A stretch of 64,000 nt of DNA from Bacteroidota bacterium (GTDB lineage Bacteria > Bacteroidota > Ignavibacteria > Kapaibacteriales > Kapaibacteriaceae). The translations under genes were made by a program, and so were the position numbers. The stretch spans positions 1 through 64,000 of the forward strand of contig JAFDZT010000009.1 of NCBI GenBank assembly GCA_018266735.1. Direction: 5' to 3'. This document shows positions 1 to 8,388 of this stretch, piece by piece (within the stretch, counting starts at the first letter, position 1; each line of letters starts with the position of its first letter). A model generated the notes under the pieces. It saw only the letters and a list, made by a program, of their open reading frames with translations, was not told the origin of the DNA and made no database searches.

Positions 1-15
1 ACCCACCTTTTCGGG

Positions 16-396
16 TCAAGAGCCTTTTTTTTTATCGTTCAGGTTGAGCAACATCGATATGCCGATGATGATCAGGACGATAGGCCAGAAGGCCGACCAG
101 AAGTGATCGATCCATCCGAGCTTGTTGGCTTGCAGCAAGGCGCCGACGGTGAAGAGAATACCGGCACTCGTGAACGAGGCACTGCGCGTTGCCAATTGGA
201 TCAAGGCCACGACCATGAGCACCGATGGCCAGTACATGCCGATGAGATCGCCGAAGGGAAGGATGTCGAACACGTTCAGGAGGAAGCCCGTGCCGAGAAG
301 GACGAGCAGGATGCCCATCCAGAAACGAAACGGCAGACCGCGACGGTTGCCGAATTCGATATGCACGTTGTGTTGAAACTGTTGATGCTCGTTCAT
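16..396 (-). CDS. small multi-pass membrane protein, LiaF/DUF5668-like
   Basis: The 126-residue product has a short polar N-terminus followed by about four hydrophobic segments, including FWMGILLVLLGTGFLLN and a closing segment FWPIVLIIIGISMLLNL, then a lysine-rich tail. This alternation of tryptophan-capped hairpins is typical of the LiaI/LiaF transmembrane region, whose members are cell-envelope proteins of largely unknown role. The start at 396 was chosen because a GGAG-type ribosome site precedes it and the residues upstream in the same frame are low-complexity and antisense to the spacer. It lies 23 bp downstream of the aminotransferase gene and probably shares its transcript. The tail lysines are encoded by a run of nine A residues. 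Function unknown. Confidence 0.75.
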   Translation of the reverse strand: MNEHQQFQHNVHIEFGNRRGLPFRFWMGILLVLLGTGFLLNVFDILPFGDLIGMYWPSVLMVVALIQLATRSASFTSAGILFTVGALLQANKLGWIDHFWSAFWPIVLIIIGISMLLNLNDKKKGS

Positions 397-419
397 GGCT
401 CCATCCTCGGTGGTGTTCG

Positions 420-1556
420 TTAGGCCGTCGTGGTACGCAGGTACTCCGCGATGGTTGCAACAACCTCTTCGAGTTGCTCCGGTTGCAGTTCCGGAAAAAT
501 AGGAAGCGAGAGAACACGGGCGGCAAGGTGGTCGGAGACCGGGAAGGCATTGCGCGACGAGGGAACATCGCGGAAGCATTCTTGACGGTGGAAGGGCACA
601 GGATAGTAGACCTCGGTGCCGATGCCGGCGGACTGCAAGTGTGCGCGAAGTGCATCACGTCCGTCGACGACGATGGTGTATTGATTGTAGATGTGCACGT
701 CGGGGAAGCCGGATGCCGCATAGGCATTGATCGGCGTGACCACGGGCAGATCTGCCTCGGCGAAGAGACGGTCGTAGATGGCCGCATTCCGTCTGCGTCC
801 TTCATGCCACGATGCAAGGTGGGGGAGCTTCACGTTGAGCACGGCCGCCTGAATGGCGTCGATGCGGAAGTTGCCACCCACGAAGGAATGATAGTAGCGC
901 GGCTCCATGCCGTGATTGCGAAGCTGCTTCAACTTGATGGCCAAGGCATCATCGTTCGTTGTCATCAGACCGGCATCGCCGAAGGCGCCAAGGTTCTTTG
1001 TCGGGTAGAAGGAGAAGCATCCCATGAGTCCGATCGAGCCAACGCGCCGTCCGTCCTTGTACTGCGTGCCGATGGCCTGGGCAGCATCCTCGACAACGGG
1101 AATGCCATGCTCGTTCGCAATGGCCATGATGGCATCCATGTCGGCACTTTGACCGAAAAGGTGCACGGGCACGATGGCCTTGGTGCGCGGCGTGATGGCA
1201 GCGGCAATGGCGTCGGGACTCACGTTCATCGTGATCGGGTCCACGTCCACGAACACCGGCGTAGCCCCCACCCGCACCACAGCGCCGGCTGTTGCAAAGA
1301 AGGAGAAGGTTGGGGTGATCACTTCGTCGCCCGGACCGATGTTCAGGGCCATCATGGCCATCACGAGGGCGTCGGTGCCGCTCGATACACCAATGGCATG
1401 CTTCACGCCCAAGTAGGCGGCGCAGTCGCGCTCCAGTGCGTCGACGTCCGGACCGAGGATCAAGGCCTGCGATGAAGCAACGCGGATGAGTGCCGCATCA
1501 AGTTCCGTTTTGAGAGCACGGTACTGTAATTTGAGGTCAAGCAAGGGAACGGGCAT
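420..1556 (-). CDS. DegT/DnrJ/EryC1/StrS family PLP aminotransferase
   Basis: At 378 residues this is the usual length of sugar-nucleotide aminotransferases of the DegT/StrS family, which transfer an amino group to nucleotide-linked keto-sugars for surface polysaccharide or antibiotic synthesis. Visible motifs are the substrate-binding start PLLDLK, the cofactor region GVSSGTDAL (about 56-64), EDAAQA (about 156-161) and the PLP lysine K187 in FYPTKNLGAFGDAG. The C-terminal NYR/NFRIDAIQAAVLNVKL signature (about 230-250) is also present. No other sugar-modifying gene lies nearby, so the substrate cannot be inferred. The start has only a weak ribosome site. The neighbour at 1581 is transcribed divergently from a 24-bp gap. 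Confidence 0.92.
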   Translation of the reverse strand: MPVPLLDLKLQYRALKTELDAALIRVASSQALILGPDVDALERDCAAYLGVKHAIGVSSGTDALVMAMMALNIGPGDEVITPTFSFFATAGAVVRVGATPVFVDVDPITMNVSPDAIAAAITPRTKAIVPVHLFGQSADMDAIMAIANEHGIPVVEDAAQAIGTQYKDGRRVGSIGLMGCFSFYPTKNLGAFGDAGLMTTNDDALAIKLKQLRNHGMEPRYYHSFVGGNFRIDAIQAAVLNVKLPHLASWHEGRRRNAAIYDRLFAEADLPVVTPINAYAASGFPDVHIYNQYTIVVDGRDALRAHLQSAGIGTEVYYPVPFHRQECFRDVPSSRNAFPVSDHLAARVLSLPIFPELQPEQLEEVVATIAEYLRTTTA

Positions 1557-1580
1557 AGGACTCTAACGAATGGCAATGGA

Positions 1581-2030
1581 ATGAGTGTGGACCACAAAAC
1601 TACTGAACATGGAGCGGACAGGCGACGCTGGCTGATCGGCATCGTGTCCGCGCTCGGAGGAACATCGCTGCTTGCCCTTGCCGCCTTCTACCTTCGCAGA
1701 CCTTCGCGGAGCTTTGGGAAGACCGTGCGCATCGGCACCGTTGACGATGTGTTCCGTGATGCAATTGCACGGATCGTCACCATCGGCAACGAGACCATTG
1801 CTGTTGTGCGCGATCCCGCCACGGCCTCCATCTCGGCCATGCGTATGCATTGCACGCATGCCGGATGTCCGCTTGAACTTCACGCCAACACCTTTCGCTG
1901 TCACTGTCATGGCGGAGCGTTCGACCTTCATGGCAAGGTGATCGCCGGTCCACCGAAGCAGTCCCTGCGTCACGTCGACGTGGTGATGGACGGCGCCACG
2001 ATCTACCTCCGACTCGGAGCAACATCATGA
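1581..2030 (+). CDS. Rieske [2Fe-2S] protein of a cytochrome bc-type complex
   Basis: The 149-residue protein has an N-terminal membrane anchor (about 17-38) preceded by RRR, then a small beta domain with both Rieske boxes: CTHAGC (91-96) and CHCHGG (107-112). By family precedent C91, H93, C107 and H110 bind the cluster and C96/C109 form the disulfide. It would accept electrons from quinol and pass them to a c-type cytochrome on the periplasmic side. The RRR before the anchor could act as a Tat-like signal, as in other Rieske proteins. The stop overlaps the start of the cytochrome b gene by 4 bp (ATGA), which supports translational coupling. No cytochrome c1 gene is adjacent. Confidence 0.93.
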   Translation: MSVDHKTTEHGADRRRWLIGIVSALGGTSLLALAAFYLRRPSRSFGKTVRIGTVDDVFRDAIARIVTIGNETIAVVRDPATASISAMRMHCTHAGCPLELHANTFRCHCHGGAFDLHGKVIAGPPKQSLRHVDVVMDGATIYLRLGATS

Positions 2031-3124
2031 TGCCCGTGCTGCTCTGGTGGAAGCGCGTTGCACCGTGGCTTCTCGTTGTAGTGTTCGCATTGCAAGCGGT
2101 GACGGGTGTTCTGCTTTCCATGCTCTACGTCCCAAGCGAACAGCCCGTGTATGACGAGCGCGGACGTGTGCGCGCCTTTGCCTATGCCACCGGACTGGTG
2201 CGCATTCAGCCCACATCGCGTGCCGATGTGCTGGACACGGTGACGGTTGCTCCGCGACCGATCCTCGTTCCCCTCGACACATCCGGTCGCGTGGCCGATC
2301 TCTACGAAGCCGATGCTCGCCATTGCTCGCTGATACGCGATGCCTCGGGTGCGCCACTCGTCCCCAGTGCGGCAGCCGCCAGTGTGGTGTTGACCATCGG
2401 ACGTGATGCGCCGGGTGGTGACGTGGTGCGATGGCTCCACCATGTGAACACGGTGGTCCTTCTCTTGATGTTGGCATTGACCATGGCCGCCTATCTCCAC
2501 GCCGTCGATGGACGACTGGCATGGGGCACCGTTGCCGTGGGTATCGCATTGTGCGCGGCCTACACGGGCAGGCTGTTACCGGATGACGTGTATGCGTTGG
2601 TATCGCGGAGCATCACGTCCGACGTCTTCGACCACGACGCGCCCTTCGGTTGGCTCATCGCCCGCATCCTTGGTGTGACAGGTCCCACCGTGCATGCACT
2701 CTCGACCACGGCCACCATGCACACTGTTGTCCTACCGGCCGTGCTCACCGTTGTGATCGTGCACCTTCTGCGCCTCACGCAGGTGGCCCTTGTTGATGTG
2801 TGGCGGTGGATCCTTGCGGTGAGCATCGTTGGTACCTTGGCCTACCTGCTCTTCCATGGAACGGTGCCGCTCCGCGGCGAATACATGCCACGCGATACCA
2901 TGCATGGGGCCGCCGTCACCTCCGGCATTGCTCCCTGGTGGCCCTTCCGCCTTCCCAACTCCCTCATCGCGTGGTTCGGCGCAGAAATGGCGTCCTACCT
3001 TACGATCGGCGTGTTCGTGGCCCTCATCACGATGCGATGGTGGCAAGGCAGCGTGGGGCAATGGACGGTGCGCATCTTCATTGGCATGTTGCTTCTCACG
3101 ATCATCCTCGGTTCTGTCCTCTAA
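2027..3124 (+). CDS. cytochrome b-type membrane subunit (atypical haem ligands)
   Basis: The 365-residue protein has about eight hydrophobic helices. Helix A carries QAVTGVLLSMLYVPS, as in cytochrome b/b6. A roughly 90-residue polar insertion follows before helix B, which starts RWLHH (135-139). Helix D carries MHTVVLPAVL with H232 and H246 spaced 14 residues, the classical pair. In helix B the residue 14 after H138 is T152 rather than histidine; the nearest later histidine is H158. The PEWY-type loop is degenerate (GRLLPDDVYA). It most likely forms a quinol-oxidising complex with the Rieske protein upstream, with which it overlaps by 4 bp. Haem binding may be unusual, so the functional call is less certain than the family call. 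Confidence 0.8.
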   Translation: MMPVLLWWKRVAPWLLVVVFALQAVTGVLLSMLYVPSEQPVYDERGRVRAFAYATGLVRIQPTSRADVLDTVTVAPRPILVPLDTSGRVADLYEADARHCSLIRDASGAPLVPSAAAASVVLTIGRDAPGGDVVRWLHHVNTVVLLLMLALTMAAYLHAVDGRLAWGTVAVGIALCAAYTGRLLPDDVYALVSRSITSDVFDHDAPFGWLIARILGVTGPTVHALSTTATMHTVVLPAVLTVVIVHLLRLTQVALVDVWRWILAVSIVGTLAYLLFHGTVPLRGEYMPRDTMHGAAVTSGIAPWWPFRLPNSLIAWFGAEMASYLTIGVFVALITMRWWQGSVGQWTVRIFIGMLLLTIILGSVL

Positions 3125-3195
3125 CAGAACGGACTTTTTCGCAATTTCGTGGTCCGGATCAGACACTGAAATGCCATTCATCACACGAGGACGAT

Positions 3196-4311
3196 ATGCT
3201 CATCGGAGTTCCAAAGGAAGTCAAGACACTTGAAAAGCGCGTGGCCCTTACACCGGGCGGTGCCGAAATGTTGCGTGCCCACGGTCACCATGTGATCGTC
3301 GAGACACAAGCAGGCGTCGGCAGCGGATTCAGCGACGAAATGTACACGGCCGTCGGTTGCGAGATCATCGCAACAGCAGCCGAGGTCTTTGCCAAGGCAG
3401 AGATGATCATGAAGGTGAAGGAGCCGATCGCACAAGAGTATCCGCTCATCCGCAAGGGACAAACGCTCTTCACATACTTCCACTTTGCTGCTTCGCGTGA
3501 ACTCACCGAAGCGATGATCAAGGGCGGTGCAACATGCATCGCCTATGAGACGGTGCAGAAGACGGACGGCTCGTTGCCGTTGCTCGTGCCGATGTCGGAA
3601 GTGGCAGGTCGTATGGCTCCGCAAGAAGGTGCAAAGTATCTCGAGCATCCAATGGGCGGACGTGGTGTGTTGCTTGGCGGCGTACCGGGCACGAAGCCCG
3701 CGAACGTGCTCGTTCTTGGTGGTGGTATCGTTGGGATCAATGCTGCCAAGATCGCTGCCGGTTTTGGTGCGCATGTGACGATCTTCGACACGAACCTTCA
3801 GCGCCTGCGCTATCTCGATGATGTGATGCCGAAGAACGTGAACACGCAAATGTCGACGAAGTCCAACATCCGCGAAGCACTGCCGAATGCCGATCTCGTG
3901 ATCGGTGGCGTGTTGATCCCCGGTGCAAAGGCGCCGTTCCTGATCACGCGCGATATGTTGCCGCTGATGAAGACCGGTTCGGTGATCGTGGACGTGGCCG
4001 TGGACCAAGGCGGATGCGTAGAGACCACGAAGGCCACCACGCACCAGGATCCAACGTATGTGGTGGACGGCGTTGTGCACTACTGCGTGGCCAACATGCC
4101 GGGCGCCGTACCGTATACGTCGACGATCGCGTTGACGAATGCAACACTGCCGTATGCGATCCAACTGGCCGACATGGGTTGGGAAGCCGCTTCCAAGGCC
4201 AATCACGAGCTCGCCCTTGGCGTGAACGTGGTCGATGGCAAGGTCGTCTACGAAGCTGTTGCCGAAGCATTCGATATGGCCTACACTCCTTTGTCGAGCG
4301 TTATGTCGTGA
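3196..4311 (+). CDS. ald: alanine dehydrogenase
   Basis: The enzyme interconverts L-alanine and pyruvate plus ammonia using NAD. The 371-residue length matches the family exactly. Residues known from the family are in place: R15 in EKRVALTP, K75 in MKVKEP and H96 in YFHFAAS, with the dinucleotide fold VLVLGGGIVGINAA at about 170-185. The start at 3196 begins the canonical MLIGVPKE and has AGG five to seven bases upstream; an in-frame extension back to 2800 overlaps the cytochrome gene and is rejected. The stop overlaps the GTG start of the next gene by 4 bp. Confidence 0.97.
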   Translation: MLIGVPKEVKTLEKRVALTPGGAEMLRAHGHHVIVETQAGVGSGFSDEMYTAVGCEIIATAAEVFAKAEMIMKVKEPIAQEYPLIRKGQTLFTYFHFAASRELTEAMIKGGATCIAYETVQKTDGSLPLLVPMSEVAGRMAPQEGAKYLEHPMGGRGVLLGGVPGTKPANVLVLGGGIVGINAAKIAAGFGAHVTIFDTNLQRLRYLDDVMPKNVNTQMSTKSNIREALPNADLVIGGVLIPGAKAPFLITRDMLPLMKTGSVIVDVAVDQGGCVETTKATTHQDPTYVVDGVVHYCVANMPGAVPYTSTIALTNATLPYAIQLADMGWEAASKANHELALGVNVVDGKVVYEAVAEAFDMAYTPLSSVMS

Positions 4312-5663
4312 ACCTCCGCCTGATCCTCTGCACCCTTCTCTTCACGTGTTCTATTTGCGTGTACGGACAAGAGGTGCAAGTTCCGTTCGACAGTACGGGA
4401 CGGATCATGGTGATCACGAAAGAACTCGACGCACAACTTGGACTCTTTACCGATCAGCCGGGCTTCTCTGAAGCTCGGCTGTTTCGTTTGCAGGATAGCT
4501 CGTACGCCCTTGAGATCACGACGATCTCGCAAGGACAGTATGCGCGATCACGTCGTGCCATGTCGGCGGTAGATGGCATGGCCTATCTCGCCAACATTCG
4601 CTCCATCCTTCGAATTCGTGCGCCAAGTGCATCGATCGATCAGAGCGGACGTTCGTCGCTGTTATGGGGCTCGACGTTATGGTCGCTCTTCTACTATGGG
4701 GCCGCCACCAACATGCTCATCTTCGGTGAGAATGAATGGTCGGGCAGTGCGGCTGCCACACCATTCCTGCTTGCCGGAACCTCATTCGCCGTCACGGCAC
4801 TGCTTACCGGTGATGCACCGGTGACGGATGGTGCGGCCTCGCTTGCCTTGGGCGGTATGTTCCAGGGCAGCATTCACGGATGGTTGCTGTCCGCCCTGAT
4901 CTCTGGCGGCGACACGGACGTACGTCTCGGCTTTGGACTCTCCATTCTTGGCGGCGTCTCCGAGACCGTGGCAGGATACATGGTGGCGACGAATACGAAC
5001 ATGAGCGAAGGACGTGCCGGTGCCATCAACACATCGACGTTCTATACGATGCTTGCAGGTGGCATGCTCGCCGGCGCTATCATGGGTGACGATGGGAATT
5101 CCAACACCACGGTGCGATTGATCGGCGGCCTCGGTTTGGCGGGCGCTGTGGGTGGTGTGTTCTTGGGCGACCATCTCTCCACGCAACAACGCTATTCAAG
5201 TGGCGACGCAGGAGTGCTGGCCGTATCGGCCGCCTTGGGCGCTACCTTGCCCCTTGCCACCTTGGTGGCCATTCAACCGGAGAGCATCAACGTACGATTG
5301 GTCTCCGGTCTCATGATCGCGGGCACGGCGCTGGGTATCGTGGCGGGCGATCGACTGGTGGTGGGGAAGGACTTTCAAAGCTCCCAGGCCACGGTCACCA
5401 CGTTGGCCACCATCGGCGGAGCGCTCGTTGGATACGGCATCGGACTGGCAGTGCAAGACCAGCAAGTATCTGTGGCTGGTGCATGGATCGGCGCGGCAGG
5501 CGGCTTTGCGATCGGCTACACATCGTATGCCGATGATGCAGAGGCCTATCATCTGCATGGAGATCTGCGTGTGCAATTGAATCCCGCAAGCTTTGCGCTT
5601 GCGGCAGCGAACCTTACTCCGACAATGTCGGTGCCGTTTGCTTCGATGACCTATCGATGGTGA
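4308..5663 (+). CDS. exported glycine-rich hydrophobic protein, unknown function
   Basis: The GTG at 4308 overlaps the ald stop (GTGA) and gives 451 residues starting with a signal peptide, hydrophobic segment LILCTLLFTCSICVYG with cleavage likely before QEVQ. A polar stretch to about residue 110 is followed by repeated Gly/Ala-rich hydrophobic segments of 18-25 residues (for example MLAGGMLAGAIMG and LIGGLGLAGAVGGVFLGD), separated by short Asp/Ser-rich turns. I do not recognise the family. The repeats could be membrane helices or a glycine-zipper membrane domain. The 3' end overlaps the convergent exporter gene by 50 bp. Confidence 0.7.
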   Translation: MNLRLILCTLLFTCSICVYGQEVQVPFDSTGRIMVITKELDAQLGLFTDQPGFSEARLFRLQDSSYALEITTISQGQYARSRRAMSAVDGMAYLANIRSILRIRAPSASIDQSGRSSLLWGSTLWSLFYYGAATNMLIFGENEWSGSAAATPFLLAGTSFAVTALLTGDAPVTDGAASLALGGMFQGSIHGWLLSALISGGDTDVRLGFGLSILGGVSETVAGYMVATNTNMSEGRAGAINTSTFYTMLAGGMLAGAIMGDDGNSNTTVRLIGGLGLAGAVGGVFLGDHLSTQQRYSSGDAGVLAVSAALGATLPLATLVAIQPESINVRLVSGLMIAGTALGIVAGDRLVVGKDFQSSQATVTTLATIGGALVGYGIGLAVQDQQVSVAGAWIGAAGGFAIGYTSYADDAEAYHLHGDLRVQLNPASFALAAANLTPTMSVPFASMTYRW

Positions 5664-6585
5664 TCATCAACCACAGTCCGAGTGCAAGGACGAGCACAAC
5701 GAAGCCCCATCGTTGCCATGTGGTGCCAAGGATGACCATGGCCGCAATGAACTGAATGCTCACCACGGCGTAGAGAATGCGCGCTATGGTGAGTCGATGC
5801 AGCTTGCTGATCACCAGCGAGCCAAGCGGTGCCATGATCATCACCACGGGGATGGCCACCATCCAGTACGACCATTCCAGCGTACCGAAGTCGTGAGTGA
5901 CAGCGGAATGGTAGAAGAAGCCCACCACGGTGAGGATTGACATGGAGATCACGCTCGTCGGTGTGGCCACCTTTTCGCTTACACCGTAGTAGAGCGAGAG
6001 CAGACAGAAGAGCACGATGCCGATGCCGGTGCCGAAGAACGAAGTGATGAGACCGCCGATGAATCCTGTCACGACAAGTCGCACGATGTCGGCCATGCTA
6101 TGCGACGGTGCACGTTCGAGCACATGTCGGGTCTTCCGTCGATTCGCGATCCACAACCCGGCGCCCATCGAGAACCACACCGACACAAAGAACAGCTTCG
6201 TCAGTGCCGGATCGAGCAATGGCACGAGATACGTGGTGCCGACGATCATGCCCACCACGCCAGCCGGTGCAGGAATGAGGATGGCACGTCGATCCACGGG
6301 GATCTTCTTTCCGAGAATGAGCACGGATGCCGACACCATGCCAATGCTCTGGATCGCAAAGGCGAAGTTGCGAGCGGAGGGGGGAGGGACGTGAAGGGCA
6401 AGGGTGAAGACGGGAAAGGCAACGGCCCCGCCGCCTTCTGCACTTGCTCCCGCAAGGAAGGCGCCGACCACCATCGTGATGGATGCAGGCCAATGCGTGG
6501 AGAAGAGATGCCACGCATCAAAGTGTGTCATTGCGATTAACCAACCAATGCTCACACAGAGGATGAAGATCAAGTAAGGCTTCAT
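5614..6585 (-). CDS. sulfite exporter TauE/SafE family permease
   Basis: The 323-residue protein has about eight membrane helices in two halves. The first half contains GAFLAGASAEGGGAVAFPVF and the second GFIGGLITSFFGTGIGIVLF; these paired Gly-rich helix motifs are the hallmark of the TauE/SafE (DUF81) family, which exports or imports small sulfur- or carbon-containing anions. The start at 6585 (MKPYLIFILC) was preferred because 36 extra in-frame residues run into the divergent gene's promoter. No ribosome site is visible. The substrate cannot be told from context. Confidence 0.88.
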   Translation of the reverse strand: MKPYLIFILCVSIGWLIAMTHFDAWHLFSTHWPASITMVVGAFLAGASAEGGGAVAFPVFTLALHVPPPSARNFAFAIQSIGMVSASVLILGKKIPVDRRAILIPAPAGVVGMIVGTTYLVPLLDPALTKLFFVSVWFSMGAGLWIANRRKTRHVLERAPSHSMADIVRLVVTGFIGGLITSFFGTGIGIVLFCLLSLYYGVSEKVATPTSVISMSILTVVGFFYHSAVTHDFGTLEWSYWMVAIPVVMIMAPLGSLVISKLHRLTIARILYAVVSIQFIAAMVILGTTWQRWGFVVLVLALGLWLMITIDRSSKQTAPTLSE

Positions 6586-6628
6586 TGCGGTATTTTGCGA
6601 CCAATCGTATGTCCCGAAGGAACACACT

Positions 6629-6922
6629 ATGGCAGTGAAGAAAAAACCGGCGCCGACCGATCCGCTTGAGATCGTCTCACAGAGCTTCACCATGGTGAGT
6701 GAATCTCACCAGATGATCGGCAACTATCAGCAGATCTTGTCGGAGAATCAGCGCATGATCTCCGACTCGAATCGGATCACGAGCGATAATGTGGTGAAGA
6801 TCCTCGAGAAACAGAACGAGATGATCGAGAATCAGCACATCATCATTACCAATCAGCATACGATCATTGCGAATCAGAACACCATCATTACGTTTCTGAA
6901 GAAGGTTGCCGGTGAGTCTTGA
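6629..6922 (+). CDS. small coiled-coil protein with IxxNQ heptads
   Basis: The 97-residue product has a basic N-terminus (MAVKKKP) and then about ten uninterrupted heptads from residue 20 to the end. The last part reads IENQHII, ITNQHTI, IANQNTI, so isoleucine and asparagine recur every seven residues. Isoleucine at position a with asparagine at d resembles the polar layers known from trimeric coiled coils. There is no signal peptide or membrane segment, so it is probably cytoplasmic. GAAGGA lies upstream of the ATG. The final 35 bp overlap the convergent helix-turn-helix gene. Function unknown. Confidence 0.7.
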   Translation: MAVKKKPAPTDPLEIVSQSFTMVSESHQMIGNYQQILSENQRMISDSNRITSDNVVKILEKQNEMIENQHIIITNQHTIIANQNTIITFLKKVAGES

Positions 6923-7385
6923 ATCGGCGGCGAACCGATGCAAGGTCGCCCTTGCCCAAGAGCTCTTTGAGCTCCATTAACGTTGCCTTGGGGATCGACG
7001 GCTTCTTCTTCAAAAAGTGCTGCATCAGTCGCCCGACATGTTGCACGGAGTAGTGTACTCCGAACAATCGCTTGATCATTCGTTGCATCAGTGGACGCGT
7101 CCACGCCTCTCCCTTCATGCCAAAAGCTGATGGCGGCTCCAGGAGCAGTGCGCCGATCAGCTTGCGGTGCCGTTCTTCGAGACGTGGTAATGCCCCCGGG
7201 GCGACGCGCGACTTGAGCGCCGACTTCCCGTTCGTTCGGGCCTTGGCGATCCACTGACTCACAGCGGGCGCACTCACCCCTAAGGCCGTGGCAATGTCCA
7301 CCTGACGCCACCCACGCTCAAACAGCTCCACGGCCCGCATCCGTCGGTATTCGAGCAGCTCACGAGAGAGTGTGTTCTTGGGCAT
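6888..7385 (-). CDS. orphan helix-turn-helix protein like the IS630 transposase N-terminus
   Basis: The 165 residues contain a first helix-turn-helix (about 15-50, with GWRQVDIATALGVSAPAVSQWI) and a second winged-helix region with WTRPLMQRMIKRLFGVHYSVQHVGRLMQ. This two-part layout matches the DNA-binding half of IS630-family transposases. The DDE catalytic domain that should follow (about another 170 residues) is absent and there is no room for it, because the gene ends inside the neighbour at 6629-6922. No terminal inverted repeats or TA duplications were spotted. It is either a remnant or a domesticated regulator. The start at 7385 (MPKNTL) is preferred over 7412. Confidence 0.75.
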   Translation of the reverse strand: MPKNTLSRELLEYRRMRAVELFERGWRQVDIATALGVSAPAVSQWIAKARTNGKSALKSRVAPGALPRLEERHRKLIGALLLEPPSAFGMKGEAWTRPLMQRMIKRLFGVHYSVQHVGRLMQHFLKKKPSIPKATLMELKELLGKGDLASVRRRFKTHRQPSSET

Positions 7386-7494
7386 CGCGAAAAATAAGCA
7401 ATCAATGCTCATCGTGGTACTCGAAGTCTTTCACCAAACCGCCGAATCCCGTACCATTGTGAATGTTGATTTCTTAACTGACGGTACTCCCTCT

Positions 7495-8388
7495 ATGCGA
7501 ACATCATGTTGGTGGATGCTCGTGACGCTCTTCGCGATCACAACAACGGCATCTCGATCTCAAGGTATGCTCAGCGGATTCATGCAGGGCTCCGGCAACA
7601 CCGGTACAAGTGTGTCCTATTCTACCGAGCAGTACTCCAAGTACTATATCGGTGACTCGCTGACCGATAATCCCATGCTCGGCACGATCTCAACGCGCAG
7701 TGCCAGTTTGTATGTGGTCGGTGGACTCACCTCGTTTCTCGATCTCGTTGTCGCACTTCCCTACATCAGTGCTTCGAGCAGTGCCGGCTACTGGGAAACG
7801 ATCAACGGCTTGCAGGATATCTCCATCTATCTGCGTGGCCGTGTTGCGCAGTTCAAGACCGAAGATGGCAGCACACTGGATGTGATGCTCGGTGGTGGGA
7901 TCGCAACGCCGCTGACGAACTATCCGAACAATGCGCCGGTGACCATTGGGCACGGGTCCACGAATCTCGACGGACGTCTGATCGTGCAAGCACGTGATGC
8001 CTCTACGGGCCTCTTCGTGGCGGCGCAGGGCGGATACATTCACCGTTCGAACGTGACCATCGATCGTGGCTTCGATGTGGCCGTTCCTGACAACATCGAC
8101 ATGTCTGCGCGGATCGGTTGGACCGGCCCGGTCTACCTCGACGCTTGGATCTACAACACCATCGGTCAGTCCGGCACCAACATCGGTCCGGGCGTTCCCT
8201 TCCCCACGAACCGTCAAAGCTATCTGCAAGTAGGGGGCACGGCGGCATGGCAATTGCCATTCCTGCCCGAGCTCAGCATCAATGCGGGTCTGGCCCAGAT
8301 CCTTAGCGCGCAGAATGTTGGTAAGTCCACTCGTTTCTCCTTCGGGATCAATTACAACCTTCCAACATGGGGAGGTATGCAACTATGA
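7495..8388 (+). CDS. exported, predicted outer-membrane beta-barrel protein
   Basis: The 297-residue product opens with a signal peptide (MRTSCWWMLVTLFAITTTASRSQG) and continues as alternating amphipathic strands rich in Gly, Ser, Thr and aromatics, ending RFSFGINYNLPTW. Strand-like segments such as LDVMLGGGIATPL and LIVQARDASTGLFVAAQGGYI recur every 15-20 residues, as in small outer-membrane barrels. I do not recognise a specific family. It is coupled to the downstream haloperoxidase-like lipoprotein by a 4-bp ATGA overlap, so the two are probably co-expressed. The start at 7495 immediately precedes the signal peptide. Confidence 0.72.
   Translation: MRTSCWWMLVTLFAITTTASRSQGMLSGFMQGSGNTGTSVSYSTEQYSKYYIGDSLTDNPMLGTISTRSASLYVVGGLTSFLDLVVALPYISASSSAGYWETINGLQDISIYLRGRVAQFKTEDGSTLDVMLGGGIATPLTNYPNNAPVTIGHGSTNLDGRLIVQARDASTGLFVAAQGGYIHRSNVTIDRGFDVAVPDNIDMSARIGWTGPVYLDAWIYNTIGQSGTNIGPGVPFPTNRQSYLQVGGTAAWQLPFLPELSINAGLAQILSAQNVGKSTRFSFGINYNLPTWGGMQL

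Noticed and set aside
474..1475. Long open frame antisense to the DegT aminotransferase
   Set aside because: It is the codon shadow of a GC-rich gene with clear family motifs; the antisense product is His/Gly-rich with no fold-like pattern.
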